Shown one piece after another: positions 1 through 7,195 of a stretch of 64,000 bases of DNA (the first letter of the stretch is position 1; each line of letters starts with the position of its first letter). The DNA lies in the NCBI GenBank assembly GCA_021818995.1, contig JAKASP010000001.1, positions 93,381-157,380 on the forward strand, given 5' to 3'. A model generated the notes under the pieces. That model was not told the DNA's origin. It saw only the letters and a program-made list of their open reading frames with translations, and did not search any database. The translations under genes were made by a program, and so were the position numbers. Source of the stretch: Microcaldota archaeon (GTDB lineage Archaea; Micrarchaeota; Micrarchaeia; Micrarchaeales; CABMGC01).

Positions 1-81
1 CGCTGCGATTACAAGAACAGCCCCAATCCCGAGCATACTATCTGAACTCGACACTTTAATGCCCAGAAACTCCAATTCCAT
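1..81 (-). CDS. N-terminal fragment of a membrane protein, cut by the window edge
   Basis: Read on the minus strand from ATG at 81, 27 codons are open to the window edge. Residues 17-27 turn strongly hydrophobic (LGIGAVLVIAA), which looks like the start of a membrane segment after a short charged N-terminus. A TATA-like stretch (TTTAAAACTTAAAT, plus coordinates about 97-110) lies at the expected distance upstream. Family unknown. It points away from the palindrome cluster and integrase and probably belongs to the same integrated element. Confidence 0.4.
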   Translation of the reverse strand, partial: MELEFLGIKVSSSDSMLGIGAVLVIAA

Positions 82-184
82 GTTTCTCTACCGCAATTTA
101 AGTTTTAAAGCTATTCAGTTTGGCATAAAGCTTAGGCAAGCCATTCAATTCGACGCATTCCCACACTTTGTTCTTGAGTGCTCA

Positions 185-407
185 GGCTCGCTTGGGCGAG
201 CCTTCGCTATCTTGCAAGCGCATAGAAGCCCAATCACAGCGAGCACGCCTGCCCAATCGACGCCGAAGGCGTCTTGGGGGGCAGGCGTGCGAGCATTCAC
301 TCTCCATACTGATAGTATGGAGTTTCTCTGCTCGCCTGATTATCAAGTCAACTTCTCCACGCTCCGAGCCCTTCGGGCTCGGCCAGAGGAAAGCGTGGAG
401 CTTGATA
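185..407. repeat. Cluster of perfect and nested palindromes upstream of the integrase
   Basis: The 374 bases between the partial gene and the integrase hold no convincing gene but at least four strong inverted repeats. They are: 185-191/196-202 (7 bp, TTGG loop); 243-254/279-290 (12 bp) enclosing 259-264/268-273 (6 bp, GAA loop); 302-310/314-322 (9 bp, GAT loop); and a nested set 341-347/401-407, 355-363/392-400 and 364-371/375-382, whose tip reads C-TTCG-G, a UUCG tetraloop if transcribed rightwards. The stems are GC-rich in an otherwise AT-rich stretch. Possible roles are recombinase or replication-initiator recognition sites or a structured RNA; the sequence alone does not decide. Confidence 0.75.
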
Positions 408-455
408 GATGATGATATGGTGTTCGAAACGACGCAATCTCAAGAGGTGTCCATT

Positions 456-1271
456 ATGATAAACGAGGACACCAAACTTGATGAGCTTGAGCACGTCAAA
501 AAAGAGTTGCAAGCCCTTCTACCTCTACTTAGCAAATGGAGAGTTGAAGAACTTCAACAGATAATCTCTCACCATTACACGACGAAGTGGAAACACAGAA
601 AGTTTAGGAAATATGGAAGCTTGAGCAAGGCATTCAGCCAAGAGGAACTCGACAAGTTTTTTGCAGTAATCAAAGAAGATCGCTTTAGATTGCTGTATTC
701 CTATCAAGCTTATTGTGGATTGCGAGTAGGCGAAGTTTGTCAGCTCAACGTCAAGGACTTCGATTTTAACATAAGAGAATTGAGAGTAAAGACAGAGAAG
801 GCGCACACACTCGACACTCTGCGAGTGCCCCAATTCCTGTTTGAGCAAACTTTAGAATATATCAGAGAGCACACAATAGAAATCGACAAGGCGCAAGGCT
901 ATTTGTTTTACGTCGATAAGAGGCACAGCCGAACCGACAAGCCATACATAGACTTGAACTACATAAGAAACACATTCCGCTATTACATCTCGCTCGCTGG
1001 CTTGAACGAGGTTTATGATGAGTCAGAGGAGAGCGTGCAGGGCAGGACAAAAAGAAGCCTGCACAGATTGACCACGCACAGCTTGAGGCACTATGCAATA
1101 ACGAAATTCAATCGGGCTGTCGGGGGCGACATTATGCTGACGAAGGCATTCGCTCGGCATAGAGAGATTTCTTCGACGCAAGTTTATGTGCATACATCAA
1201 GAGAGGAGTTATATTCGGCGATTGAACATGCGTTTGCTATAGACAAGCCAATTATGAAGGAGATGGTGTAA
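456..1271 (+). CDS. Tyrosine recombinase/integrase, XerC/D-like
   Basis: 271-residue DNA breakage-rejoining enzyme. The full catalytic set is visible: Arg90 (GLRVGE), a Lys at about 112-115, His208-x-x-Arg211 (HSLRHY), His235 and the nucleophile Tyr244 (TQVYVH). The start was placed at ATG 456 because GAGGTG (444-449) sits 6 bases upstream; the frame stays open further upstream only across the palindromes. The short N-terminal part (about 55 residues before the catalytic fold) is smaller than a usual SAM-like core-binding domain. Its position about 0.8 kb from the 3' end of tRNA-Trp suggests the integrase of an element inserted at that tRNA. A chromosomal XerA acting on a dif-like site is the alternative. 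Confidence 0.88.
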   Translation: MINEDTKLDELEHVKKELQALLPLLSKWRVEELQQIISHHYTTKWKHRKFRKYGSLSKAFSQEELDKFFAVIKEDRFRLLYSYQAYCGLRVGEVCQLNVKDFDFNIRELRVKTEKAHTLDTLRVPQFLFEQTLEYIREHTIEIDKAQGYLFYVDKRHSRTDKPYIDLNYIRNTFRYYISLAGLNEVYDESEESVQGRTKRSLHRLTTHSLRHYAITKFNRAVGGDIMLTKAFARHREISSTQVYVHTSREELYSAIEHAFAIDKPIMKEMV

Positions 1272-1312
1272 TCAGAGGAAGACATAAAAAATCTATTTCA
1301 GAAGATGAAGAT

Positions 1313-1729
1313 ATGAAAGCACAAAGAGGAGGAGGCGGAGGATTCATTTTACTTGTGATAATAGTATTAGTGGTGGCTTCCTTATCTCTTGCAAGTTTTC
1401 AAACAAAACAAGTTTTAACTATCTCTCTTGTTAAGAACAATACCTTTTACGCTGGAGGGAATTCATGGAACGTAGAAGTAAGCACTGAAAACGTTACATA
1501 TCTGCAATTTCTTAATTATTCTACAAAACCGCCCTCAATCAATGATGGAACTATTTCAGTATTAATTCAGATACAAAATTCTTCGATGCTTCTGTTCAAT
1601 AAGACCTATTATGTTAGCACATTGAGGGCTTACGAAATACACACATACCAGCCTGTGATTGCGGGTTCTTACCTTAACATCAGCATTCCCTCTTCTGCTT
1701 TCCAAAGGTCGATTCAAATTGGCAAATAA
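1313..1729 (+). CDS. Small membrane-anchored extracellular protein, unknown
   Basis: 138 residues. A Gly-rich N-terminus (residues 6-10) runs into one hydrophobic helix at about 11-28 (ILLVIIVLVVASLSLASF). The rest is Asn/Thr/Ser-rich with several N-x-S/T sequons, as in archaeal surface proteins anchored by an N-terminal helix. No family is recognised. It follows the integrase by 41 bases in the same direction, so it may be cargo of the same element. Base composition is AT-rich, unlike the core genome to the right. Confidence 0.6.
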   Translation: MKAQRGGGGGFILLVIIVLVVASLSLASFQTKQVLTISLVKNNTFYAGGNSWNVEVSTENVTYLQFLNYSTKPPSINDGTISVLIQIQNSSMLLFNKTYYVSTLRAYEIHTYQPVIAGSYLNISIPSSAFQRSIQIGK

Positions 1730-2072
1730 TCGAGAATTATATTTAGAAAAAAGATTTCGTTATTGGGAGATTTTGGTGATAATGCACTCTTTTGTAGGCA
1801 CCGTTCTAATAGAGATAACGAATGTTAGCAGCCAGCTTGTTCTGCCATATGTGCTTTTAGTGGCAATGTTCTTTCTGAATTTGCTATTTCTTGGATTTGC
1901 CTATGATTGGAAATACAATACGTTTAGGAAAGCTCCGTATCCTTCTTTAGAAATTATGTTTGGTGTTTCAATATCGACAATTTACGGTTTTATTTTCCTC
2001 AAATTCGGACTTCTGGGCATAATTGGGCTTATCCCCGCAGGGATGTTTCTGCTTGGGGTTGCTGGGATTTGA
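1719..2072 (+). CDS. Small polytopic membrane protein, unknown
   Basis: About 117 residues from TTG 1719, or 96 from ATG 1782; the start is uncertain because no clear ribosome site is seen. Three hydrophobic segments are visible: around the ATG at 1782, at codons for LPYVLLVAMFFLNLLFLGF, and near the C-terminus (FGLLGIIGLIPAGMFLLGV). The stop codon (2070-2072) lies inside the T-loop of the oppositely oriented tRNA-Trp gene, so the reading frame appears to have been joined to the tRNA end, as expected at an element-chromosome junction. Function unknown. Confidence 0.45.
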   Translation: MANNRELYLEKRFRYWEILVIMHSFVGTVLIEITNVSSQLVLPYVLLVAMFFLNLLFLGFAYDWKYNTFRKAPYPSLEIMFGVSISTIYGFIFLKFGLLGIIGLIPAGMFLLGVAGI

Positions 2073-2191
2073 ACCCAGACATGCAGGTTACGCCCATCAC
2101 TTGGATCAACGCTCCAAATCTAAGTCATCGCCGAAGCTCTAAATTTTCAACATCTGGAGCCTGCCGCGCTGCCAGGTTACGCCACAACCCC
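2055..2191 (-). tRNA. tRNA-Trp (anticodon CCA) with a 65-nt intron
   Basis: The acceptor stem GGGGTTG pairs with CAACCCC (2185-2191 with 2055-2061). The T arm is CTGGG-TTCAAAT-CCCAG and the anticodon stem GCAGG/CCTGC. The anticodon loop reads CTCCAGA after removal of plus positions 2089-2153, which places the intron at the usual 37/38 site. Anticodon CCA is at 2155-2157. The terminal CCA is not encoded, consistent with the CCA-adding enzyme at 41,495. The 3' end faces the integrase-bearing element to the left. RtcB (50,840) would join the exons. Confidence 0.93.
2089..2153 (-). ncRNA. tRNA-Trp intron with box C/D-like guide elements (predicted Cm34 guide)
   Basis: On the minus strand the intron contains GCGATGA (box C-like, plus 2125-2131), TTGA (D'-like, 2106-2109), GTGATGG (C'-like, 2094-2100) and another TTGA near its 5' end (2147-2150). 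The guide next to D' contains TGGAGC, complementary to GCTCCA of the tRNA anticodon loop; the base five positions upstream of D' pairs with C34. Euryarchaeal pre-tRNA-Trp introns are known to guide 2'-O-methylation of C34, so this fits a known arrangement. The boxes are imperfect, the C-to-D' spacing (15 nt) is longer than usual, and a full C/D order appears only if the intron is circular. Confidence 0.6.
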
Positions 2192-2248
2192 TTGCACGTA
2201 GAGCATAAGATATTAATCTTAAAATACCGAGCAGTAGAGCTGGTCCTG

Positions 2249-2854
2249 ATGATAAAGTGCATAATATTCGACCTAGGCGGAGTTGTCGTGGACTACTCTG
2301 ACAAGCGCGACTACGCTCCATACCTCTCGCGCCTGAGCGGGGTCGCGATGCGCGAGGTTGTGAAGATCTTCGACAGCAATGAGCTGAACCTGCTTGAGAC
2401 AGGGAAGATGAGCCAGTCGCGGTTTACCGGCTTCATCGCTAAGCGGCTTTCCATACCGAAGAGCAAGGTCATGTTCGTGCAGAAGAGGAGGAGCAGGGCG
2501 CGGCTCGACATGGGCGTGGTGGACATAGCAAGAAGGGCATCGCGCCACTATGCCGTCGCATATCTCACAAACGAGTCCAAGGGCAGGTATGCGGACGTGC
2601 GAAGGATGCTCAGGTCTCTGGACAAGACCTTCAGGCACAGGTTCGCATCGTGCTATCTCGGCCTTTCGAAGCCCGGAGCCGCGGTATATGTGCACGTGCT
2701 TTCGACGATGGGGCTCAGAGCAGGGGAGGCGCTCTTCATAGACAACTCAGCGGACAATGTTGCCGGGGCCAGGAGGGTAGGCATAAAGTCTATATTGTTT
2801 ACAAACGCTAAGGATTTGGAGAAGGAGCTGAAGAGGATGGGAATAAGGTTGTGA
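2249..2854 (+). CDS. HAD-superfamily hydrolase
   Basis: 201 residues. HAD motifs appear in order: motif I FDLGG with nucleophile Asp8, motif II Thr107 (YLTNES), motif III Lys141 (LSKPG) and motif IV Asp165 (FIDNSADN). The second Asp of motif I is Gly, as in dehalogenase/epoxide-hydrolase-like HADs, so a general phosphatase role is less certain. The start is ATG 2249; any longer version would run back into tRNA-Trp. It ends one base before the ProRS start, so the two are probably cotranscribed. Confidence 0.82.
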   Translation: MIKCIIFDLGGVVVDYSDKRDYAPYLSRLSGVAMREVVKIFDSNELNLLETGKMSQSRFTGFIAKRLSIPKSKVMFVQKRRSRARLDMGVVDIARRASRHYAVAYLTNESKGRYADVRRMLRSLDKTFRHRFASCYLGLSKPGAAVYVHVLSTMGLRAGEALFIDNSADNVAGARRVGIKSILFTNAKDLEKELKRMGIRL

Positions 2855-2855
2855 G

Positions 2856-4316
2856 ATGGCGAAGGAAGAGGTTGAGAAGAAGGGAATAACGGTCAAGAAG
2901 GCCGAGAACTTCTCCGAGTGGTACACCCAGGTCATAGAGAAGACCGAGTTCGTGGGCTACACCTCTGTTTCCGGAGGGCTTGCGTTCAGGCCGGACGGCT
3001 ATTTTGTCTGGGAGACGGTGCAGCGCGCGATTGATTCAGAGTTCAAAAGGATTGGAATAAGCAACGTCTACTTCCCGATGCTCATCCCGGAGCACCTGCT
3101 GGAAAAGGAGAAGGAGCACGTGGCGGGGTTCGCTCCCGAGGTCGCTTGGGTCACGCACGCGGGCAAATCAAAGCTCGAGGAGCGGCTAGCGGTGAGACCC
3201 ACTTCAGAGACGATAATGTACGAGAGCTTCGCCAAGTGGGTAAGGTCGTGGAGGGACCTGCCACTGCGCACCAACCAGTGGAACTCTGTCATTAGATGGG
3301 AGTTCAAGCACCCGACGCCTCTGCTGCGAAGCAGGGAGTTCCTGTGGAACGAAGGGCACACAGTATTTGCGTCGCGCAAGGAAGCAGATGCGGAACGCGA
3401 TCAGATACTCGGCATATACGAGAAGGCGCTGAAGGACTATATGGCACTGCCGGGAATACCGGGCATGAAGACCGATTCCGAAAAGTTTGCGGGAGCCGAG
3501 GCGAGCTACAGCATAGAGCACCTGGTCCCTGACGGCTGGGCGATACAGGGGCCTGACTTCCACAGCGACGGGCAGAAATTCGCAAAAGCGTTCGGCATAG
3601 AGTTCATAAACAAGGAAGGAAAGAAGGAGTTCGCGTACCAGAACACATTCGCGTTCACCACAAGAGAGCTGGGAACGATGATCATGATTCACGGAGACGA
3701 CAAGGGCCTGATACTTCCGCCTCCCGTTGCGAGGATACAGGCGGTGATAGTGCCGATCTACACGGATGCAAACAAGGAAAGCGTGATCAAGACGGCGCGG
3801 GAGCTGGCGAAGAAGCTGCAAGGTTCGGTCAGGGCGTACGTTGATGACAACGATGCCTACTCTCCGGGCTGGAAGTTCAACAACTGGGAACTGCTCGGAG
3901 TTCCGCTCAGGCTGGAGATAGGCGAAAGGGACATCAAGGCCGACAAGGTCGTCGCGGTGAGGAGAGACACATCTGAGAAACGCGACGTTAAAATGAAGGA
4001 GATCGAGAAGGAGGTCGCCTCCCTGCTTGGCGAGATACACGAGAATCTCTACAGGCGCGCTAAGAAGTTCATGGACGAGAACACGCACGAGGTCAATACG
4101 TACGCCGAGCTGAAGAAGGTGGTCGAAGGCAAGCACGGGGGTATCGCGCAGGGCGGATGGTGCGGCGACGCCGAATGCGAGGCCAAGGCGAAGGAAGAGA
4201 TAGGAGCGAAGATAACGAACATGCCCTTCGACGCGCAGCACAAGGCAAAGGGAAGGAAGTGCGTAGTGTGCGGCAATGCCGCGAAGTTCATGGCGAATTT
4301 CGCAAGATCTTATTGA
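2856..4316 (+). CDS. proS: Prolyl-tRNA synthetase, archaeal/eukaryotic type
   Basis: 486 residues, normal length for the short ThrRS-like class of ProRS without an insertion editing domain. It begins FSEWYTQVIEKTEF and has the class II core (motif 2 region WNSVIRWEFKHPTP, RSREFLWNEGHT; motif 3 GLILPPPVARIQ), followed by the anticodon-binding domain. The C-terminal domain has zinc-type cysteines (GWCGDAEC and CVVCG) and ends in Tyr, both typical of this type. It charges tRNA-Pro (one is at 19,708). It starts one base after the HAD gene. Confidence 0.97.
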   Translation: MAKEEVEKKGITVKKAENFSEWYTQVIEKTEFVGYTSVSGGLAFRPDGYFVWETVQRAIDSEFKRIGISNVYFPMLIPEHLLEKEKEHVAGFAPEVAWVTHAGKSKLEERLAVRPTSETIMYESFAKWVRSWRDLPLRTNQWNSVIRWEFKHPTPLLRSREFLWNEGHTVFASRKEADAERDQILGIYEKALKDYMALPGIPGMKTDSEKFAGAEASYSIEHLVPDGWAIQGPDFHSDGQKFAKAFGIEFINKEGKKEFAYQNTFAFTTRELGTMIMIHGDDKGLILPPPVARIQAVIVPIYTDANKESVIKTARELAKKLQGSVRAYVDDNDAYSPGWKFNNWELLGVPLRLEIGERDIKADKVVAVRRDTSEKRDVKMKEIEKEVASLLGEIHENLYRRAKKFMDENTHEVNTYAELKKVVEGKHGGIAQGGWCGDAECEAKAKEEIGAKITNMPFDAQHKAKGRKCVVCGNAAKFMANFARSY

Positions 4317-4372
4317 AGCATCAGACACGAAGTTTATTCATCACAGATCAGAAATACCTCGTGTCATCACGA
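4317..4372 (-). ncRNA. Box C/D guide sRNA
   Basis: On the minus strand the order is exact: box C GTGATGA (plus 4364-4370), 12-nt guide (4352-4363), box D' CTGA (4348-4351), 3-nt spacer, box C' GTGATGA (4338-4344), 13-nt guide (4325-4337), box D CTGA (4321-4324). This is the canonical compact archaeal 2'-O-methylation guide. It fills the gap between the ends of proS and the EamA transporter. Target sites (complementary to CACGAGGTATTT and ATAAACTTCGTGT) were not identified. Its methyltransferase partner, fibrillarin, is encoded at 53,150. Confidence 0.9.
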
Positions 4373-4386
4373 TACTATTCCTCACT

Positions 4387-5262
4387 TCAGATATTTAACG
4401 TTAGCAGGTAGGCGAAGAAGACGAGCATGAGGGCAAGCGCCAGCTTCTTTACTATGCCCTTCTCGTTGAAGAGCGAGCCTGCGAAGACGACTGTTATGAC
4501 CACGTAGAAAGTGTTCCTGAGCGGCTGCGCTAGGCTTACCGGAGCCACGGTCAAAGCCACGAAGTACGTGGCCCTGTAGCCGAGCGTTAGTATCGCCTGG
4601 GCAACGAGAGGCAGCTTGTACATCTTCAAGCTGCTCACTATCTCCTTCACGCCGCCGTACCTCACGGTTATGAGTATGGTGTAGCTCGCGGACATGAAGA
4701 TGCCCGTGAGTATAAGGAAGGTGTACGGGTTCATGCTGATGAGCAGGTACCTGCTGATTATCGTGCCGACGGCCGAAAGTACGGAATAGAAGACTATCAT
4801 GTACCTGTACTTGTTGCTGTCGAATCCTGGCGCCGCGGACTTCTTCACCCTGAAGACGAGCATGTACGTTGCTAGTATCATCGCAGCTATCACTATGTAC
4901 TGGAACGGGCTGAGCACCTCGCCGAGGAATGGGAATGCGAGGAGGACCACGAAGAGCGTGGGCAGGCTGCTGAAGGCAGGAGACGCTATCGATATCTCGC
5001 CGTGCTTGAACACCCTTGCCGAGAGAAGGAAGACGTAGGCGTTGAGCGCGCCGAGAGCTATGAGAATTGCGAGCTGCTGCGCGCTCACGTCAAAGTTTGC
5101 CCAGGGCAGGAAGACGAGCGAGAAGAGGGTGACGAGAGGTGCGAGCGCGGAGCTGAAAGCCGTCGCGTGCTCTATCTTGAGGGAGAACTTCTCGACTATC
5201 GTAGCTACTCCCATCAGTACAGAGGAGAGCAGGACGAGAAGGTACCAGTAGATCGTGTGCAC
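4387..5262 (-). CDS. EamA/DMT-family transporter
   Basis: 291 residues with about ten hydrophobic helices in two related halves, the usual build of drug/metabolite transporters. The loop FSLKIEHATAFSSALAPL and the repeated pattern of Pro/Gly in the helices (PLVTLFSLVFLPW, FSSLPTLFVVLLAFPFLGE) fit EamA domains. The substrate cannot be told. GTG start at 5262, 12 bases after the end of the SIMPL-domain gene, so the two form an operon. A second, longer EamA protein is at 46,611. Confidence 0.82.
   Translation of the reverse strand: MHTIYWYLLVLLSSVLMGVATIVEKFSLKIEHATAFSSALAPLVTLFSLVFLPWANFDVSAQQLAILIALGALNAYVFLLSARVFKHGEISIASPAFSSLPTLFVVLLAFPFLGEVLSPFQYIVIAAMILATYMLVFRVKKSAAPGFDSNKYRYMIVFYSVLSAVGTIISRYLLISMNPYTFLILTGIFMSASYTILITVRYGGVKEIVSSLKMYKLPLVAQAILTLGYRATYFVALTVAPVSLAQPLRNTFYVVITVVFAGSLFNEKGIVKKLALALMLVFFAYLLTLNI
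4390..4399 (-). promoter_or_regulatory. TATA box for the C/D sRNA
   Basis: Minus-strand GTTAAATAT is centred about 25 bases upstream of box C of the guide RNA. It lies inside the last codons of the upstream transporter gene, so the sRNA probably has its own promoter. Confidence 0.5.
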
Positions 5263-5274
5263 ACCGTGCAGCGG

Positions 5275-6042
5275 TCAGCGCTGCATGCTGAATACAACGT
5301 ATATGTTTTTAGTTACCGTTGCCGTGCCCGCGAAGAAGGTCTGGTTGCTCGCGGCGTTGGCCGCGGAGAAGACGCCGTACGGATAGTAGATGTAGCCGTT
5401 CTGAACCGTTATGTTCTGCACGTGCAGAATAGCTCCGCTAGAGAGCGCGGTCGCCTGGCTTGTAGCGTTCTGGATGGCGAGCGTGAGCGCCTGCTGGCTT
5501 AGGCTGGTCTGCTGCTGCGCGGACAGCTTTGCTGACGCGTCGCTTATGCTGACTCCGCCTATCCTGCTGATCCCGGAGATTGCTGCGCTGGCGCTCGACG
5601 CCTGCGGCAGTGTTATGAGCAATGATTCGATCGCCGAATAGAACCTGCGTTGCGAGGGACAGATTGTGGTTGTGCTCGGGTATATGGGATAGTAGATTGG
5701 AGTGCAGTTGCTAGCAGGATAGACATTGTAAGACTGGGTCTGTATAGCGCTCGCGTTACCGTTGAGGAACGGCAGCAAGGTGGTGTTTAGCGCCGCGGCT
5801 ATGGCGCTTAGGTTCGAGACTGCGCTTGCGGCGTTAGCGCCTGTTGCGTTAAGAACAACATAGATCTGGGCCTCGCTTGGTACAGCGCTTACCGAACCGC
5901 TTGCTGATACGCTTATCAGCGAAAGGTGCTGCGGCGCTCCCTGCAGTATCGCATAGCCGACGAAAGCGAGTGCGAGCGATATGAGTATCGGGAAGATTAG
6001 GAATCGCGCGCTTGGGCCCACGTCAACTTCTGTCCTTGCCAT
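5275..6042 (-). CDS. SIMPL-domain (DUF541) membrane-anchored protein
   Basis: 255 residues. One N-terminal membrane helix at about 14-34 (LIFPILISLALAFVGYAIL), then the start of a SIMPL fold (ISVSASGSVSAVPSEAQIYV), and a C-terminal strand-rich part. The family includes bacterial YggE and is usually exported; its molecular role is poorly known. Ala/Ser/Thr-rich with several N-x-S/T sites, consistent with an outward-facing domain. Cotranscribed with the downstream EamA transporter. Confidence 0.75.
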   Translation of the reverse strand: MARTEVDVGPSARFLIFPILISLALAFVGYAILQGAPQHLSLISVSASGSVSAVPSEAQIYVVLNATGANAASAVSNLSAIAAALNTTLLPFLNGNASAIQTQSYNVYPASNCTPIYYPIYPSTTTICPSQRRFYSAIESLLITLPQASSASAAISGISRIGGVSISDASAKLSAQQQTSLSQQALTLAIQNATSQATALSSGAILHVQNITVQNGYIYYPYGVFSAANAASNQTFFAGTATVTKNIYVVFSMQR

Positions 6043-6080
6043 TCTATCATGTGCTATACGCAGCCAACATTTTAAAGAGC

Positions 6081-6153
6081 TAGCCCCGATCGGATTCGAA
6101 CCGGTGTTCGCGGGTCCAAAGCCCGCTGTCCTTGGCCACTAGACGACGGGGCT
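6081..6153 (-). tRNA. tRNA-Gln (anticodon TTG)
   Basis: The acceptor AGCCCCG pairs with CGGGGCT (6147-6153 with 6082-6088). The anticodon stem GCGGG/CCCGC encloses loop CTTTGGA; anticodon TTG is at 6117-6119. The T arm has one C-A mismatch. Intronless, no encoded CCA. The only Glx synthetase in the window is a GluRS, so Gln-tRNA is probably made by transamidation. Confidence 0.92.
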
Positions 6154-6207
6154 GCACGTGGTATAATGGCTCTTTTATTATTAACGTTTTGTTGCCAAAT
6201 GTAAACG

Positions 6208-6939
6208 ATGACCGTCAAGCTGTACTGGAAGGACGCGTACCTGAAGGAGTTCGACTCTGTAGTGGAACGCGTTGACGGCAATAGGGTGGTGCTGAAGGAG
6301 ACCGCTTTCTACCCTACCGGCGGCGGGGTGCTGAACGACACCGGCACGCTGACTGTGAACGGGATCGGCTGCAGGGTCGCTGACGTGAGCAAGGAAGACG
6401 ACGTCATATTCCACCATGTCGAAGGCATACCTCAGATCAAAGCAGGAGATTCGGTGCACGGAGCCATAGATTGGGAGAGGAGGTATTCGCTGATGCGATA
6501 CCACACGGCCGTTCACCTGATGGACGGCATAGTGGAGAAGAGGTACCAGAACGGTGGCATAACCGGCGGCACCATCTTTCCGGACAGGGCGAGGATGGAC
6601 TTCGCGATGGAGAACCTGAACAGGGAGCTGGCGCAGAAGATAGTAGACGAGACGAACTCTGCGGCAAGCGAGGGGCACAAGGTGTCATCGAAGATAATAA
6701 GCCGCGACGAAGCTCTCTCCATGCCGAACCTTGCCAGGACAGAGCCGGGCAGGCAGCTGATAATGAGCATGCCCGAGGTGAGAATCGTCGAGATAGAGGG
6801 CGTAGACGTGCAGTCCGACGGCGGCCTGCATGTCGCGAACACGAATGAGATAGGCAGACTTGCGCTCTCCAAGTTCGAGAACAAGGGGAAACACAGCAAA
6901 AGGATCGAGATTACGCTTGGTGGATCGAATGAGAATTGA
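6208..6939 (+). CDS. alaX: Alanyl-tRNA editing protein AlaX
   Basis: 243 residues, a free-standing relative of the AlaRS editing domain that removes Ser (or Gly) from mischarged tRNA-Ala. The N-terminal part has the AlaX-M-type Gly-rich motif (YPTGGGVLNDTG). The zinc-site motif HTAVH gives His99 and His103; the second zinc motif reads SDGGLH, so His208 is present but the usual Cys is Asp204. The start is ATG 6208, opposite tRNA-Gln. It overlaps the next gene by 11 bases. Confidence 0.85.
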   Translation: MTVKLYWKDAYLKEFDSVVERVDGNRVVLKETAFYPTGGGVLNDTGTLTVNGIGCRVADVSKEDDVIFHHVEGIPQIKAGDSVHGAIDWERRYSLMRYHTAVHLMDGIVEKRYQNGGITGGTIFPDRARMDFAMENLNRELAQKIVDETNSAASEGHKVSSKIISRDEALSMPNLARTEPGRQLIMSMPEVRIVEIEGVDVQSDGGLHVANTNEIGRLALSKFENKGKHSKRIEITLGGSNEN

Positions 6940-7195
6940 GAAAAAGGTTTGGCCGGAGTACTTCCAGAAGGTGTCCTCGGGAGAGAAGAATTTTGAGTTC
7001 AGGCTCGCGGATTTTGAGTGCAGTTCGGGTGACGTGCTGGTCCTGAAGGAGTACGACCCGAAAACGAAGAGTTACACCGGGAGGAGCGTGGAGAGGAAGG
7101 TAACCTACGTGACCAAAATTGATGCGGAGAAGTTCTATGCGAAGGATGCGATAGCGAAGTACGGTTTGCAGATAATTTCTTTCAGACCGGACTAG
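6929..7195 (+). CDS. DUF3850/ASCH-like PUA-fold protein
   Basis: 88 residues from ATG 6929, inside the end of alaX. The pattern KKVWPEYFQKVSSGEKNFEFRLAD, followed by GDVLVLKEYDP, matches DUF3850 (ASCH/PUA-like), a likely RNA-binding fold. The coupling to an AlaX editing gene suggests a translation-related role, but that is inference. Its stop codon overlaps the stop of the convergent IscU gene at 7192-7195. Confidence 0.72.
   Translation: MRIEKKVWPEYFQKVSSGEKNFEFRLADFECSSGDVLVLKEYDPKTKSYTGRSVERKVTYVTKIDAEKFYAKDAIAKYGLQIISFRPD

Noticed and set aside
185-407. CRISPR array
   Set aside because: The stems differ in sequence from each other and there are no regular repeats with spacers.
59-412. 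Open frame of 117 codons across the palindrome cluster
   Set aside because: It is created by the inverted repeats, has no domain, and ends just before the integrase ribosome site.
168-455. Longer N-terminus for the integrase
   Set aside because: The extension reads through hairpins with low-complexity Arg/Ser codons; GAGGTG at 444-449 supports the ATG at 456.
2069-2248. Longer N-terminus for the HAD protein
   Set aside because: It would translate the tRNA-Trp gene backwards; the HAD motif starts right after ATG 2249.
3204-4328. 374-codon frame antisense to proS
   Set aside because: Arg/Leu/Val-rich shadow of GC-rich codons in proS; no motif.
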